Below, piece by piece: positions 8,091 through 16,876 of a DNA stretch of 64,000 nt. The DNA is taken from assembly GCA_964450435.1 (NCBI GenBank), contig CAYVCX010000001.1, positions 1 through 64,000 on the forward strand, given 5' to 3'. The translations under genes were made by a program, and so were the position numbers. The notes under the pieces are model-generated. The model was not told the origin of the DNA. It ran no database searches and worked only from the letters and a program-made list of their open reading frames with translations. This stretch comes from SKLM01 sp964450435 (lineage in GTDB: Bacteria; Chloroflexota; Anaerolineae; B4-G1). The number at the start of each line of letters is the position of its first letter. Positions within the stretch are counted from its first letter, which is position 1.

Positions 8091-8816
8091 ATGACCATCT
8101 GTTCACCGTTGCTCACCGGGCTGATTCACCCCATCAATCTGCTGATGCTGGGAGTGTCCGTGCTGGCCGGTCTTGTGTCGGCCTGGTGGCTCTTTCCTGT
8201 AGGATTGGTGTTATGGCTGATCATGGTCATCAACGTGGCAAACGATCCTTCGCTGCGGATGAGTCATCGGATGCAAGGACGCAAGCCACTTGCGCAGCGA
8301 TTTCAGAAGCGCTTCGACCGCCTGGAACGGTTTCAGGTCAGTATCTTCAACAGCCTGGCCTCCGCTCCCCCTGACGTGCGACGCTTGCTCCATCCAGTGC
8401 AGGAAGAGATGGAATGCGTGGTCGACGAAGCCTATGCGCTTTGCCGACGTATGACGGGTCTTGAGAACTATCGCCTCGTCACGCAGTCCCAAGCGAATCT
8501 GGAGGCCGAACTGAATGAGCTCAACGACATCATCGGCAGGACAGACGATCTGATGACCAGACGAGAATACGAGGATTCGCGGCGCGCCCTTGAGAGGCGT
8601 GTCGAGAAACTTGAGGTCGTCTCGACCCAACTGGACCGCGTCGAAGCGCAGCTGGTAAGCCTGTCAAATGAGCTGGAGGGGGTCGTGACCGAGATTATCC
8701 GGCTCCAGGCGATGGGTGAGGAGGGGGCGGAGAGGCACGTGGATTCATTGGTGGAGAAGCTTCGCGAGGAGGCGGCACAGCTCGAAACGTTCGAGCGCGA
8801 AGCGGTCAGTGTTTGA
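8091..8816 (+). CDS. Membrane-anchored coiled-coil protein, unknown function
   Basis: I do not recognise a named family. The 241-residue protein has two or so hydrophobic segments in residues 8-50 and a soluble remainder rich in charged heptads, especially about residues 130-240 (ANLEAELNELNDIIG; RRALERRVEKLEVV). This looks like a long coiled coil facing the cytoplasm. It lies 73 bp after the VWA gene and 54 bp before pstC, on the same strand, so it is likely co-transcribed and may link the SPFH/VWA components to the transporter. TATAAT at 8083-8088 sits only two bases before the ATG, too close to act as the promoter for this start. Confidence 0.6.
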   Translation: MTICSPLLTGLIHPINLLMLGVSVLAGLVSAWWLFPVGLVLWLIMVINVANDPSLRMSHRMQGRKPLAQRFQKRFDRLERFQVSIFNSLASAPPDVRRLLHPVQEEMECVVDEAYALCRRMTGLENYRLVTQSQANLEAELNELNDIIGRTDDLMTRREYEDSRRALERRVEKLEVVSTQLDRVEAQLVSLSNELEGVVTEIIRLQAMGEEGAERHVDSLVEKLREEAAQLETFEREAVSV

Positions 8817-8870
8817 CTGTCGCTGTTGTCTGGTAGACTCTTCAAGTGATAAAGGGAGATACTATAACCT

Positions 8871-9755
8871 ATGAGACGGATTATTGATCGAGGTGTCAGA
8901 TACGTACTGCTTGTGAGTGCACTGGTCTCGATCTTCGTGGTTTTCTTGATCTTGCTCTTCACGCTTCGAGAGGGCTTGCCGGCATTCCAGGAAATCGGGG
9001 TTCTCAATATGCTGACGGGGACTGTCTGGCGGCCGCAGCAGGGAGAACTGGGAATTCTGTCGATGGTCGCGGGTTCGATCCTGGTCACTTTTGGCGCTAC
9101 CGCTCTCGGCGTACCGCTCTCACTGGGGGGCGCGATCTTTCTAGCGGAGGTTGCTCCCTCACAGGTGCGCGAGGTCGTTCGTCCTGCCGTCGAGTTGTTG
9201 GCCGGCATTCCCTCGGTTGTATATGGTCTGTTCGGGATGGTTGTCCTGGTGCCGATGGTGCGGAATCTGTTCTCTGTGCCCGGCAACACAGGGTTCGGGT
9301 TGGCTTCCGCTTCGATGGTTCTGGCGGTGATGGTCCTGCCCACCATCACGAATATCTCCGAGGACGCGATACGGGCGGTGCCAAGGGAGTATCGCGAGGG
9401 ATCCCTGGCGCTGGGTGCCACGCGGTGGCAGACGATCATCAGCGTCACGTTACCTGCTGCCCGTCCGGGCATCATCGCCGCCATCATTCTAGGCGTGGGG
9501 CGCGCGCTGGGAGAGACGATGGCGATGATTATGGTCATTGGTAACTCGATACGTATGCCGCGGGCTCTGGGAAGCAACCCACTGACCCTCTTCCTCAGCC
9601 AGGCTCGCACTCTGACCGGAAACATCGCCGTGGAGATCAAGTACGCAACCGGCCTGCACGAGGACGCGCTCTTCGCTACCGGTGTGGTGCTTTTCGTCCT
9701 CATCATGTTGGTGAATGGCTCGGCGCGCGCCCTGGTGCAGAGGAGGTCGGCATGA
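8871..9755 (+). CDS. pstC: Phosphate ABC transporter permease PstC
   Basis: Integral membrane half of the Pst channel, 294 residues with about six membrane segments. The binding-protein-dependent permease loop is clear: YREGSLALGATRWQTI near residue 165, the EAA-type motif that contacts the ATPase. The start of the family block (LREGLPAFQEIGVLNML) and ELLAGIPSVVYGLFG are typical of PstC. It overlaps pstA by four bases, indicating translational coupling. This is the first of two pstC genes in the window; it is preceded by the solute-binding/VWA genes and not by a pstS. Confidence 0.93.
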   Translation: MRRIIDRGVRYVLLVSALVSIFVVFLILLFTLREGLPAFQEIGVLNMLTGTVWRPQQGELGILSMVAGSILVTFGATALGVPLSLGGAIFLAEVAPSQVREVVRPAVELLAGIPSVVYGLFGMVVLVPMVRNLFSVPGNTGFGLASASMVLAVMVLPTITNISEDAIRAVPREYREGSLALGATRWQTIISVTLPAARPGIIAAIILGVGRALGETMAMIMVIGNSIRMPRALGSNPLTLFLSQARTLTGNIAVEIKYATGLHEDALFATGVVLFVLIMLVNGSARALVQRRSA

Positions 9756-10750
9756 GCGAGCACTCGGTGGCGTCGAAAGGTATCGCACGGGATAGCGTTT
9801 CGCTGTTGCACCTGTTGAAGCTGGCCGTTTCGGGGGGAGAGACGTCACAGCAGAAGATCAATCTGGCCCGCCGCGAGCTGGTCCAGAAACTCGCCTTCGG
9901 ACTTCTTTGGTTGTCGGGCCTGTCAGCCGTGGCCATCCTTCTGGCAGTCGTCGGCTACGTTGTGGCACAGGGGGCCAAGGTGGTCAATCTGGAGTTTCTC
10001 ACGACGCCGCCCGCTGGAGGGCTGGCCGCTTCCGATGTGGGTGGAATGTCCACGACTGTCATCTCCACCATCTACCTAGTGTTCTGGACCATCGTCATCG
10101 CTGGCCCGCTGGGCGTGCTGGCTGCGATCTACCTGGTCGAGTATGCTGAGGAGGTGGAGGGTCAGACCGGGCTGATTCCGGCTCTCGTGGGCGTGGTTCG
10201 CTTCGCCGTGGAGATTCTGGCGGGCGTACCGTCTATCATTTTCGGCCTCTTTGGGTATGCCCTCTTCGTCTCGGCCAGGGGGCTGGGCTGGGGCTTCTCC
10301 TTGCAGTCGGCTGCTGTCACCGGCGCGGCCCTGGTGCTCCCCGTGATCATCCGGGCGAGTGAGGAGGCCATCCGGGCCGTGCCTCGCTTCTACCGGGAGG
10401 GAAGCCTGGCCCTGGGTGCTACAAAATGGCAGACAACATGGAAGGTTGTGCTGCCCGCTGCTGCCCCCGGTGTGATTACGGGTATTGTGCTCAGTGTGGG
10501 ACGCGTGGTGAGCGAGACGGCGGTCTTCTTCGTTACCTTTGGGGGCACTGTTCGCGCCCCGGACACGGTGTTCGACCTGTCCTCGCCAGGGCGTTCTATG
10601 GCGCTCCACGTGTACTATCTGGCAATGGAGACGCGGGCTTTCGACAAGGCTATGGGGACCGGGGCTGTGTTGATCGTCAGTATCATATTGATCAACTTGT
10701 CTATTAACGTGATCTCCCGAAGTTTGACCGCGCGACTGGGGGGAAGATAG
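9752..10750 (+). CDS. pstA: Phosphate ABC transporter permease PstA
   Basis: The second membrane half of the first Pst transporter, 332 residues. About 45 extra N-terminal cytoplasmic residues precede the first membrane segment, longer than the second copy in this window. The EAA loop YREGSLALGATKWQTTW near residue 215 and EILAGVPSIIFGLFGYALF are diagnostic. Its stop is directly followed by the pstB ATG without any gap. PstC and PstA form the channel through which the bound anion crosses the membrane. Confidence 0.93.
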   Translation: MSEHSVASKGIARDSVSLLHLLKLAVSGGETSQQKINLARRELVQKLAFGLLWLSGLSAVAILLAVVGYVVAQGAKVVNLEFLTTPPAGGLAASDVGGMSTTVISTIYLVFWTIVIAGPLGVLAAIYLVEYAEEVEGQTGLIPALVGVVRFAVEILAGVPSIIFGLFGYALFVSARGLGWGFSLQSAAVTGAALVLPVIIRASEEAIRAVPRFYREGSLALGATKWQTTWKVVLPAAAPGVITGIVLSVGRVVSETAVFFVTFGGTVRAPDTVFDLSSPGRSMALHVYYLAMETRAFDKAMGTGAVLIVSIILINLSINVISRSLTARLGGR

Positions 10751-11524
10751 ATGGAATTCGAGGATGTGAAGCTGGAGACGTGTGGCTATAGTATGTACTA
10801 TGGAGACTTCCAGGCGCTGCGGGAGGTCGATATTCAGATCCCGCGGAACCGCATCACGGCGGTCATCGGGCCTTCTGGCTGTGGTAAGAGCACGTTCTTG
10901 CGAACGTTCAACCGCATGAACGACCTTATCTCCGGTGTGAGCGTGGAAGGAGACGTTTACATAGACGACCAGAACGTCTTTAAGATGGATCCGGTGGAGT
11001 TACGGCAATGCGTGGGCATGGTTTTCCAGCGACCGAACCCCTTTCCGAAATCGGTCTTTGACAACGTCGCCTATGGCCCCCGTTCCCACGGAGTGCGGGA
11101 TCGCGCCAGGTTGGCCGAGATCGTGGAGCGCAGCCTCCGCGATGCTGCTCTGTGGAATGAGGTGCAGGACGATCTGAAGAAGTCAGCGTTGGCTCTCTCC
11201 GGCGGGCAGCAGCAGCGGCTGTGCATCGCCCGCGCCCTGGCGGTGGAGCCGGACGTGATCCTGATGGACGAGCCGGCGTCAGCGCTCGACCCGGTCGCGA
11301 CGTTGAAGATTGAGGAACTGATCCGTGAGCTGAAGAAGAACTACACGATCGTCATCGTCACGCACAACATGCAGCAGGCGGCCCGGGTGTCCGACTACAC
11401 CGCGTTCTTGATGATGGATGAGGATCGGGCTGGATATCTGGTGGAGTATGGACCGACGGATCGCATCTTCACCAATCCACAGCACGAGATGACGGAGCGT
11501 TACATCACCGGACGGTTTGGCTAG
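10751..11524 (+). CDS. pstB: Phosphate ABC transporter ATPase PstB
   Basis: ATPase subunit that powers the first Pst transporter, 257 residues as expected. All motifs are intact: Walker A GPSGCGKST, Q-loop MVFQRPNPFPKS, signature LSGGQQQRLCIARAL, Walker B VILMDEPASALD and the H-loop VTHNMQQAARVSD. The C-terminal EMTERYITGRFG ending is typical of PstB. It starts at the base following the pstA stop. Nothing unusual, in contrast to the two ATPases of the second Pst set. Confidence 0.95.
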   Translation: MEFEDVKLETCGYSMYYGDFQALREVDIQIPRNRITAVIGPSGCGKSTFLRTFNRMNDLISGVSVEGDVYIDDQNVFKMDPVELRQCVGMVFQRPNPFPKSVFDNVAYGPRSHGVRDRARLAEIVERSLRDAALWNEVQDDLKKSALALSGGQQQRLCIARALAVEPDVILMDEPASALDPVATLKIEELIRELKKNYTIVIVTHNMQQAARVSDYTAFLMMDEDRAGYLVEYGPTDRIFTNPQHEMTERYITGRFG

Positions 11525-11540
11525 AGTGGGAGTGAAGCAC

Positions 11541-11984
11541 ATGAAGAAACCAAGAGTATTGTTCCTCTGCATTGAGAATCGGGCCCGCAGCCAGATGGCC
11601 GAGGCGTTTCTGCGCCATTACGCGGGCGACGAATTTGAAATCCACAGCGCGGGGTTGGTGCCAAGTCCCATCCATCCCACCGTCTACCAGGTGATGAAGG
11701 AAGTGGGATTGGATCTGGATGGGCACACTGCCAAGGGCGTTGACGAATTCCTCAACAAGATGTACTTTGGTATCTTGATCACGGTCTGTGAGAAGGCGGA
11801 AGAGAAATGTCCTACGTTCCCCGGCCTCGGTGAGCGTGAGTACTGGCCGGTCAAGGATCCGGTTGCGGCCGAGCGGTCGGAGAAGGAGAAGTTGGAGGCG
11901 TTCCGTAGAGCGCGGGACGAGATTGAGGAGCGCATTCTCGACTGGCTGGAAAGTCGTCGGAACAAGGAGCGACGAGATGACTAA
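11541..11984 (+). CDS. Arsenate-reductase-type low-molecular-weight phosphatase (copy 1)
   Basis: The 147-residue protein begins at ATG 11541 behind GGGAGTGA. The phosphatase loop C10-IENRA-R-S fits C-x5-R-S. Two further cysteines, C83 and C90 (TVCEKAEEKC), have the spacing of the cysteine relay in thioredoxin-coupled arsenate reductases. The loop sequence differs from the usual CTGNSCR, so substrate preference is less certain than for the next gene. It follows pstB by 16 bp and overlaps the next gene by eight bases. Arsenate enters cells through Pst, so detoxification next to the transporter is logical; a protein tyrosine phosphatase role is possible. Confidence 0.75.
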   Translation: MKKPRVLFLCIENRARSQMAEAFLRHYAGDEFEIHSAGLVPSPIHPTVYQVMKEVGLDLDGHTAKGVDEFLNKMYFGILITVCEKAEEKCPTFPGLGEREYWPVKDPVAAERSEKEKLEAFRRARDEIEERILDWLESRRNKERRDD

Positions 11985-12435
11985 GAAGAAGGTCCTCTTT
12001 CTGTGTACGGGCAACTCATGCCGGAGCCAGATGGCGGAGGGCCTGGTGGACCATTTTCTTGGTGACCGATGGGAGGCCTTGTCGGCTGGTACCAAGCCAT
12101 CAGGATATGTACATCCGCTAGCTATCAAAGCGATGGCGGAGCTGGATATCGATATCTCCGATCAGCGCTCGAAGTCGGTAGGCGAGTTTCGCGACATAGC
12201 GTTCGACATCGTGATCACCGTGTGCGACGACGCGGCCGAGAACTGCCCGCTCTGGCTGGGGTCGGGCGAGGTCAAGCACATCGGTTTTCCTGATCCAGCC
12301 GACGCGACAGGCAGCGAGGAGGAGCGGATGGAGGTGTTCCGCGAGGTGCGAGATGGCCTGCGCCGAAAGGTGCTCCGTTACCTCAAAGAGGAAGGCGACG
12401 CGGGAGGAAAGGGGGCGGTACGTGAGACCGCGTGA
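11977..12435 (+). CDS. arsC: Arsenate reductase, thioredoxin-coupled family (copy 2)
   Basis: This enzyme would reduce arsenate to arsenite in the cytoplasm. The 152-residue protein has the standard loop C10-TGNSC-R-S-QMAEG and the relay cysteines C83 and C90 (TVCDDAAENC), identical in position to copy 1. The aspartate of the DP segment (FPDPADATG) is present. ATG at 11977 overlaps copy 1, and the phoU start lies inside its last codons. No ArsR regulator or arsenite exporter is nearby; expression would follow the phosphate operon. Confidence 0.82.
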   Translation: MTKKKVLFLCTGNSCRSQMAEGLVDHFLGDRWEALSAGTKPSGYVHPLAIKAMAELDIDISDQRSKSVGEFRDIAFDIVITVCDDAAENCPLWLGSGEVKHIGFPDPADATGSEEERMEVFREVRDGLRRKVLRYLKEEGDAGGKGAVRETA

Positions 12436-13108
12436 AACCTTTGAGCTGGATATCGAGCGGCTAAAGGATGCCGTCCTGGTTCTGGGAAGCCAGGTGGAGA
12501 ACGCGATTGTTGACTCGGTCGATTGCTTGAGGGAGAGGGACGCCGAGGCGGCGCGCCACATCATCGCTCAGGATCGCTTGGTCAATGAAAGACGCTTTGA
12601 GCTGGAAGCTGACGCACTGGCCTTGATCGCCACGCAACAGCCGATGGCGCGCGACCTGCGCACCATCGCCGCCGTTCTGGATATCACGTCCGAGCTGGAA
12701 CGCATCGGAGACTACGCAAAGGGGATCGCCCGAATCAACCTGATGCTGGACGAACGGCCCTTCGTTAAGCCCTTGATCGATCTGCCGGCGATGGCGTTCA
12801 AGACGCGGGATATGCTCCACGAATCGCTGGAGGCTTTCGTCCGTGGCGATAGCGACCTGGCCCGGGCTATTCCAGAGAAGGACGATGAGGTGGACGCTCT
12901 GTACAACCAGGTCTACCGAGAGCTGATTGCCGTGATCATGGCGGATCCAAACAGAATCGATCAGGCAAACTACCTGCTCTGGGCGGCGCACAACCTGGAA
13001 CGCGCAGCGGATCGAGTCACGAACATCTGCGAACGGGTAATCTTCACTGTGAGCGGAGAGATGGTGGAGCTGGACATGGAGGAATCGGGCGTCGAAAGCA
13101 TCGGGTAA
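12422..13108 (+). CDS. phoU: Phosphate transport regulator PhoU (copy 1)
   Basis: PhoU links the Pst transporter to its sensor kinase and restrains uptake when phosphate is plentiful. The 228-residue protein has the two expected helical repeats, with metal-binding ELERIGDYAKGI in the first and NLERAADRVTNICERVIF in the second. GTG at 12422 is chosen because GGAGGAAAGGGGG lies just upstream and the family begins right there (RETFELDIERLKDAVL). It overlaps the arsC stop by 14 bases. It closes the first transporter operon. Confidence 0.93.
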   Translation: MRPRETFELDIERLKDAVLVLGSQVENAIVDSVDCLRERDAEAARHIIAQDRLVNERRFELEADALALIATQQPMARDLRTIAAVLDITSELERIGDYAKGIARINLMLDERPFVKPLIDLPAMAFKTRDMLHESLEAFVRGDSDLARAIPEKDDEVDALYNQVYRELIAVIMADPNRIDQANYLLWAAHNLERAADRVTNICERVIFTVSGEMVELDMEESGVESIG

Positions 13109-13150
13109 CGACTGGCGAGCGGTCTCGACAGTCCAAGTTGTCCCTATCCA

Positions 13151-13174
13151 AGCCCCGTTGTGCACAACGGGGCT
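13151..13174 (+). terminator. Perfect hairpin after phoU, possible terminator
   Basis: AGCCCCGTTG (13151-13160) and CAACGGGGCT (13165-13174) form a perfect ten-pair stem with a TGCA loop. No T-run follows, so it may be a Rho-type or weak terminator or an mRNA-stabilising end. It lies 43 bp after phoU, between the two Pst sets. Confidence 0.45.
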
Positions 13175-13281
13175 TCGGCGTATGGTGTGGCCGCCAGCAA
13201 GATGTCCAACTTGACAGCGACGCCTCCCTATGATAAAAAGTATCCGCAAGTGGGGAAGTACTCCCACTGGCAAGTCAATCT

Positions 13282-14211
13282 ATGAGTCATCTGCCTACCG
13301 CTGACGATTACGATGTGTCGCGTGCACTCCGAAGCCGGCGTCCGATCGCCGGCTTGCTTGTGCTAATCCTCGCTGCCAGCCTCGCCGGGTGTGCTCCGTC
13401 GTCGGCGGACACGACGACTGTGCCCGACTCCGCGGTGGAGATTGAGAACAAGGGGTCGGACACCATGGTCAACCTGGCGCTGGCCTGGGCGGAGGAGTAT
13501 ATGGATAGATACCCGCACGTGCGCATTTCGGTGACCGGCGGCGGGTCGGGGACGGGGATTGCGGCACTGATCAACGGCACGGTGGATATCGCAAACGCCT
13601 CGCGGGAGATGAAGCCGGTGGAGATCGACGACGCTGAGAGCAGGGGTGTCTCACCGGTAGAGTTCGTGGTCGCTCAGGACGCGATAGCCGTGGTGGTCCA
13701 TCTGTCGAATCCCGTTGATCGTCTCACATTCCAGCAAATCTCGGATATCTACGCGGGGGAGATCACGAACTGGGAAGAGGTGGGGGGTGACGATCGACCC
13801 ATTGTGCTCCTCTCCCGGGAGTCGAACTCGGGGACGTACGTCTATTTCCTGGAGAACGTGGTACGGATGGGAAATGACGAAAGCGATCTGCTCTTCTCGC
13901 CCGGCACGCTGCTGATGCCGTCTTCCGAGGGGATTACGTCTGAGGTGAGCGAGAATCCCAACGCCATCGGCTACGACGGGCTCGGCTACGTTACGGCGGA
14001 GCAGAAGGTGGTGGCGGTAGCCCGTGAGGCCGATGGCCCCTATGTGCTGCCCTCGGTGAAGACGGTCAACGATGGTTCGTATCCCATCGCGCGACCGCTG
14101 TACGTGTACACAGCCGGAGAACCGACAGGGCATATAGCGGCCTATCTGGAGTGGATCAGAGACGAAGGGCAAGTGCTGGTGTCGGAGCTTGGTTTCGTGC
14201 CCCGACAATGA
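13282..14211 (+). CDS. pstS: Phosphate-binding lipoprotein PstS
   Basis: The 309-residue protein has a hydrophobic signal segment (about residues 21-36) ending in a lipobox (SLAGCAP). Phosphate-binding features of PstS are present: IENKGSDTMVNLALAW, VTGGGSGTGIAALI, the IANASREMKP segment and SRESNSGTYVYF, which supplies the second set of phosphate contacts. It would capture inorganic phosphate outside the membrane and hand it to the PstC/PstA pair encoded next. The 173-bp gap before it contains a hairpin and a TTGACA at 13211 with AT-rich bases near 13229-13238, but no Pho-box repeats. Confidence 0.93.
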   Translation: MSHLPTADDYDVSRALRSRRPIAGLLVLILAASLAGCAPSSADTTTVPDSAVEIENKGSDTMVNLALAWAEEYMDRYPHVRISVTGGGSGTGIAALINGTVDIANASREMKPVEIDDAESRGVSPVEFVVAQDAIAVVVHLSNPVDRLTFQQISDIYAGEITNWEEVGGDDRPIVLLSRESNSGTYVYFLENVVRMGNDESDLLFSPGTLLMPSSEGITSEVSENPNAIGYDGLGYVTAEQKVVAVAREADGPYVLPSVKTVNDGSYPIARPLYVYTAGEPTGHIAAYLEWIRDEGQVLVSELGFVPRQ

Positions 14212-14268
14212 CGGTTAGATGCGGTATGGTAACCTCGCTTCGAGTATGCCTGTCGCATCCTATTCGGT

Positions 14269-15192
14269 TTGGAGGATCACCTGGTTGAGCGTGATGGTCT
14301 AGAGAACGAGAGAGTTGGCTGGTCCGAGTTCGCCATTGAGGTCCTGATTCGGGTGTTGGGGTTCTCGGCCATCGGGTTTGTCGTGCTCATCTTCGTCTTC
14401 CTGCTGCGGGAAGGGATGCCCACGTTTTTCGAGGTGCGCCTGTCGAATCTGTTCGGCACGCGCTGGTATCCCACGTACGGTCTGTACGGCACCATGCCGC
14501 TGATTCTGGGTTCCCTGCTGGTGACGGTGACGGCTATCGTCATAGCGCTACCGCTGGGAGTGACGACGGCGGTCTTCGTGCGCGAGGTGGCGCCGAATTG
14601 GGCGCGGGAGTTCCTGAAGCCGATGATTGAGGTGCTGGCCGGCATCCCTTCCGTGGTGCTGGGCTTCTTCGGGATGACGATGGTGGCACCCTTCGTGAGG
14701 GAAAGGCTGGGCGCGCCCACCGGCCTGACGGCGTTCACGGGGGGACTGATCCTGGCCTACATGTCACTGCCCACGATAATCAGCGTGGCTGAGGACGCGC
14801 TGGACACGGTCCCCAAGTCGTATCGCGACGGCGCGCGGGCTATGGGTGCGACGGAGTGGCAGACCATCTGGCGGGTGGTGGTCCCGGCTGCACGCTCCGG
14901 CATCGTCACCGCGATGATGTTGGGCCTGGGACGCGCCATCGGAGAGACTATGGCCGTGATGTTGGTGACGGGAAATGCGGCTCGCATGCCTCTCACCCTG
15001 GACTCCTTGTTCCGCCCTGCTCGGACGATGACAGCGACGGTCGCGGCCGAGATGGGCGAGGTGGCCCAGGGCAGTGTCCACTATCATGTCTTGTTCGGCA
15101 TCGGGCTGATCCTGTTTGTGCTGACCTTCGTGATTAACCTGACCGCTGCTGCGACGATCTTCCAGAAGCGGCGGCGGGGAGGTCTGCGGTGA
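14269..15192 (+). CDS. pstC: Phosphate ABC transporter permease PstC (second set)
   Basis: A 307-residue PstC with about six membrane segments, paralogous to the product of 8871-9755. Diagnostic blocks are LREGMPTFFEVRLSNLF, MIEVLAGIPSVVLGFFG and the EAA loop YRDGARAMGATEWQTIW. The start is uncertain: TTG at 14269 has no ribosome site before it, while a GGAGG at 14271-14275 lies inside the reading frame with only a CTG (14281) suitably placed. It overlaps pstA by four bases. Confidence 0.9.
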   Translation: MEDHLVERDGLENERVGWSEFAIEVLIRVLGFSAIGFVVLIFVFLLREGMPTFFEVRLSNLFGTRWYPTYGLYGTMPLILGSLLVTVTAIVIALPLGVTTAVFVREVAPNWAREFLKPMIEVLAGIPSVVLGFFGMTMVAPFVRERLGAPTGLTAFTGGLILAYMSLPTIISVAEDALDTVPKSYRDGARAMGATEWQTIWRVVVPAARSGIVTAMMLGLGRAIGETMAVMLVTGNAARMPLTLDSLFRPARTMTATVAAEMGEVAQGSVHYHVLFGIGLILFVLTFVINLTAAATIFQKRRRGGLR

Positions 15193-16037
15193 TGGATCGG
15201 CACCAAGTGCAGCGGGTGGGTTTCACTCTGCTGGGGATCGTGACGATCGTCGTCGTGGCCCCGATTTTGCTCGTCATCGGCGGTATCGCGGCGAGAGGCA
15301 TCAGCGCGATGAGTTGGGAGTTCCTCACCGCGATGCCCCGCGACGGCATGCGAGCGGGGGGGATATTCCCGGCCATCGTGGGGACGCTGTGGCTGACGCT
15401 GGGCACCGCGCTGGTGGCTATTCCAATCGGGGTGGGCGGCGGTATTTACCTGGCGGAGTACGCGCGAGACAACCTCCTGAGTCGGGCGATCCGGCTGGCG
15501 ATCATCAACCTGGCGGGGGTGCCGTCGGTGGTGTATGGTCTGTTCGGATTGGGTCTGTTCGTGCTGTTTCTTCAGTTTGGGACTTCAATTGTGGCGGGCT
15601 CCCTGACGCTGGCTATCATGACTTTGCCGATTGTCATCTCAACGACGGAGGAGGCGCTGCGAGCTGTGCCGACGGAGTTTCGGACCGTCAGTGCGAGCCT
15701 GGGAGGGACGCGGTGGCAGGGGATCCGCCGAATCGTGCTGCCGCAGGCTATGCCCGGAATAATCACCGGGGTGCTGCTTGGCCTGCTGCGGGCGGCGGGC
15801 GAGACGGCCCCAATTCTGTTCACTGTGGCGGCCTTCTTCTTGCCGCGCCTGCCCCATTCACCCCTCGATCAGACAATGGCGCTGCCGTATCATCTCTACG
15901 TGATTAGCACCCAGGTGCCCGGTATGCCGGATGAGATCAAGTATGGGACAGCGCTCGTGCTGCTGACGCTGGTCCTCTCGATGAATGTCGTGGCCACCGT
16001 CATCCGCAGCTTATACCGCAGGCGTCGGGAATGGTGA
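15189..16037 (+). CDS. pstA: Phosphate ABC transporter permease PstA (second set)
   Basis: Membrane half-channel of 282 residues, without the long N-terminal extension of the first copy. NLAGVPSVVYGLFGLGLF and the EAA-like loop FRTVSASLGGTRWQGIR near residue 160 identify it. GTG at 15189 overlaps the pstC stop; ATG at 15192 is an equal alternative. The next ATPase frame begins before its stop, indicating tight coupling. Confidence 0.92.
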   Translation: MMDRHQVQRVGFTLLGIVTIVVVAPILLVIGGIAARGISAMSWEFLTAMPRDGMRAGGIFPAIVGTLWLTLGTALVAIPIGVGGGIYLAEYARDNLLSRAIRLAIINLAGVPSVVYGLFGLGLFVLFLQFGTSIVAGSLTLAIMTLPIVISTTEEALRAVPTEFRTVSASLGGTRWQGIRRIVLPQAMPGIITGVLLGLLRAAGETAPILFTVAAFFLPRLPHSPLDQTMALPYHLYVISTQVPGMPDEIKYGTALVLLTLVLSMNVVATVIRSLYRRRREW

Positions 16038-16867
16038 GCCGGGGACGGGAGCCTGCCCAGGGCAACGCTGTTGATAAGGTCGCTTGTCCGACGTCATCGA
16101 TGTCCAGCGAGAGCGACGTAAAGATCCGCATCGAAGAGGTCAGCTACGCCTACGGCGAGGTCCAGGCGCTGAAGGATGTGTCTCTGGACATACCGGCGAA
16201 TGCCATCACCGTGTTGTTCGGGCCCGCTGGCGGAGGGAAGACGACTTTGCTGCGCCTGATCAACCGGCTGAACGATCTGGTGGACGGTACGCAGATGTCG
16301 GGCCGTATCTGGTTGGACGGGCAGGACATCTATGGTCCTCGGGTCGATCTCCCGAAGCTGAGGCGGCGCGTGGGGATGGTCTTCGCCCTGCCGCTTCCGC
16401 TGCCAGGCACCGTTCGGGAGAACGTGATCTACGGCCCGGAGTTGGCCGGGGTTCAGGATCGTGCTGAACAGGACAGGATCGTGGTTCGCAGCCTGAAGCA
16501 GGCTGCCCTGTGGGGTGAGGTGCAGGACCGGCTGGACGATCCAGCGAGTGCTCTCTCCGGTGGTCAGCAGCAGCGCTTGTGCATCGCTCGCAGCCTGGCG
16601 TTGGAGCCTGATGTGCTGCTGTTGGATGAGCCCACCTCGGGACTGGATCCCATCTCGACGGCAAAGGTGGAGGCCACGCTGGAGGGGCTGAAGGCGGACT
16701 ACACGATCGTCATCGTCCCCCACAGCATTCAACAAGCGGCTCGCATCGCCGACTGTGCAGCCTTCTTCCTGATGGGAGAGATGGTGGAATACCGCCCTGG
16801 CGGAGAGATCTTTGTAAATCCGCGGGAGCAACGGACCGAGGATTACATCACCGGCCGATTCGGATAG
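16031..16867 (+). CDS. PstB-like ATPase lacking the Q-loop glutamine
   Basis: A PstB paralogue of 278 residues. Walker A (GPAGGGKTT), signature LSGGQQQRLCIARSL, Walker B (VLLLDEPTSGLD) and the H-loop histidine (PHSIQQAAR) are present. The Q-loop reads MVFALPLPLPG, so the glutamine that senses the nucleotide and contacts the permease is alanine (A119). A second ATPase gene follows after nine bases, whose defect is elsewhere, so the pair may act as an asymmetric heterodimer. ATG at 16100 is an alternative start that would shorten the protein to 255 residues, the usual PstB length. Confidence 0.82.
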   Translation: MVSRGREPAQGNAVDKVACPTSSMSSESDVKIRIEEVSYAYGEVQALKDVSLDIPANAITVLFGPAGGGKTTLLRLINRLNDLVDGTQMSGRIWLDGQDIYGPRVDLPKLRRRVGMVFALPLPLPGTVRENVIYGPELAGVQDRAEQDRIVVRSLKQAALWGEVQDRLDDPASALSGGQQQRLCIARSLALEPDVLLLDEPTSGLDPISTAKVEATLEGLKADYTIVIVPHSIQQAARIADCAAFFLMGEMVEYRPGGEIFVNPREQRTEDYITGRFG

Positions 16868-16876
16868 ATTGGGCGT

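Noticed and set aside
8468..9811. Long minus-strand frame under pstC
   Set aside because: Ser/Arg/Thr-rich low-complexity translation with no family features; the sense strand is clearly pstC.
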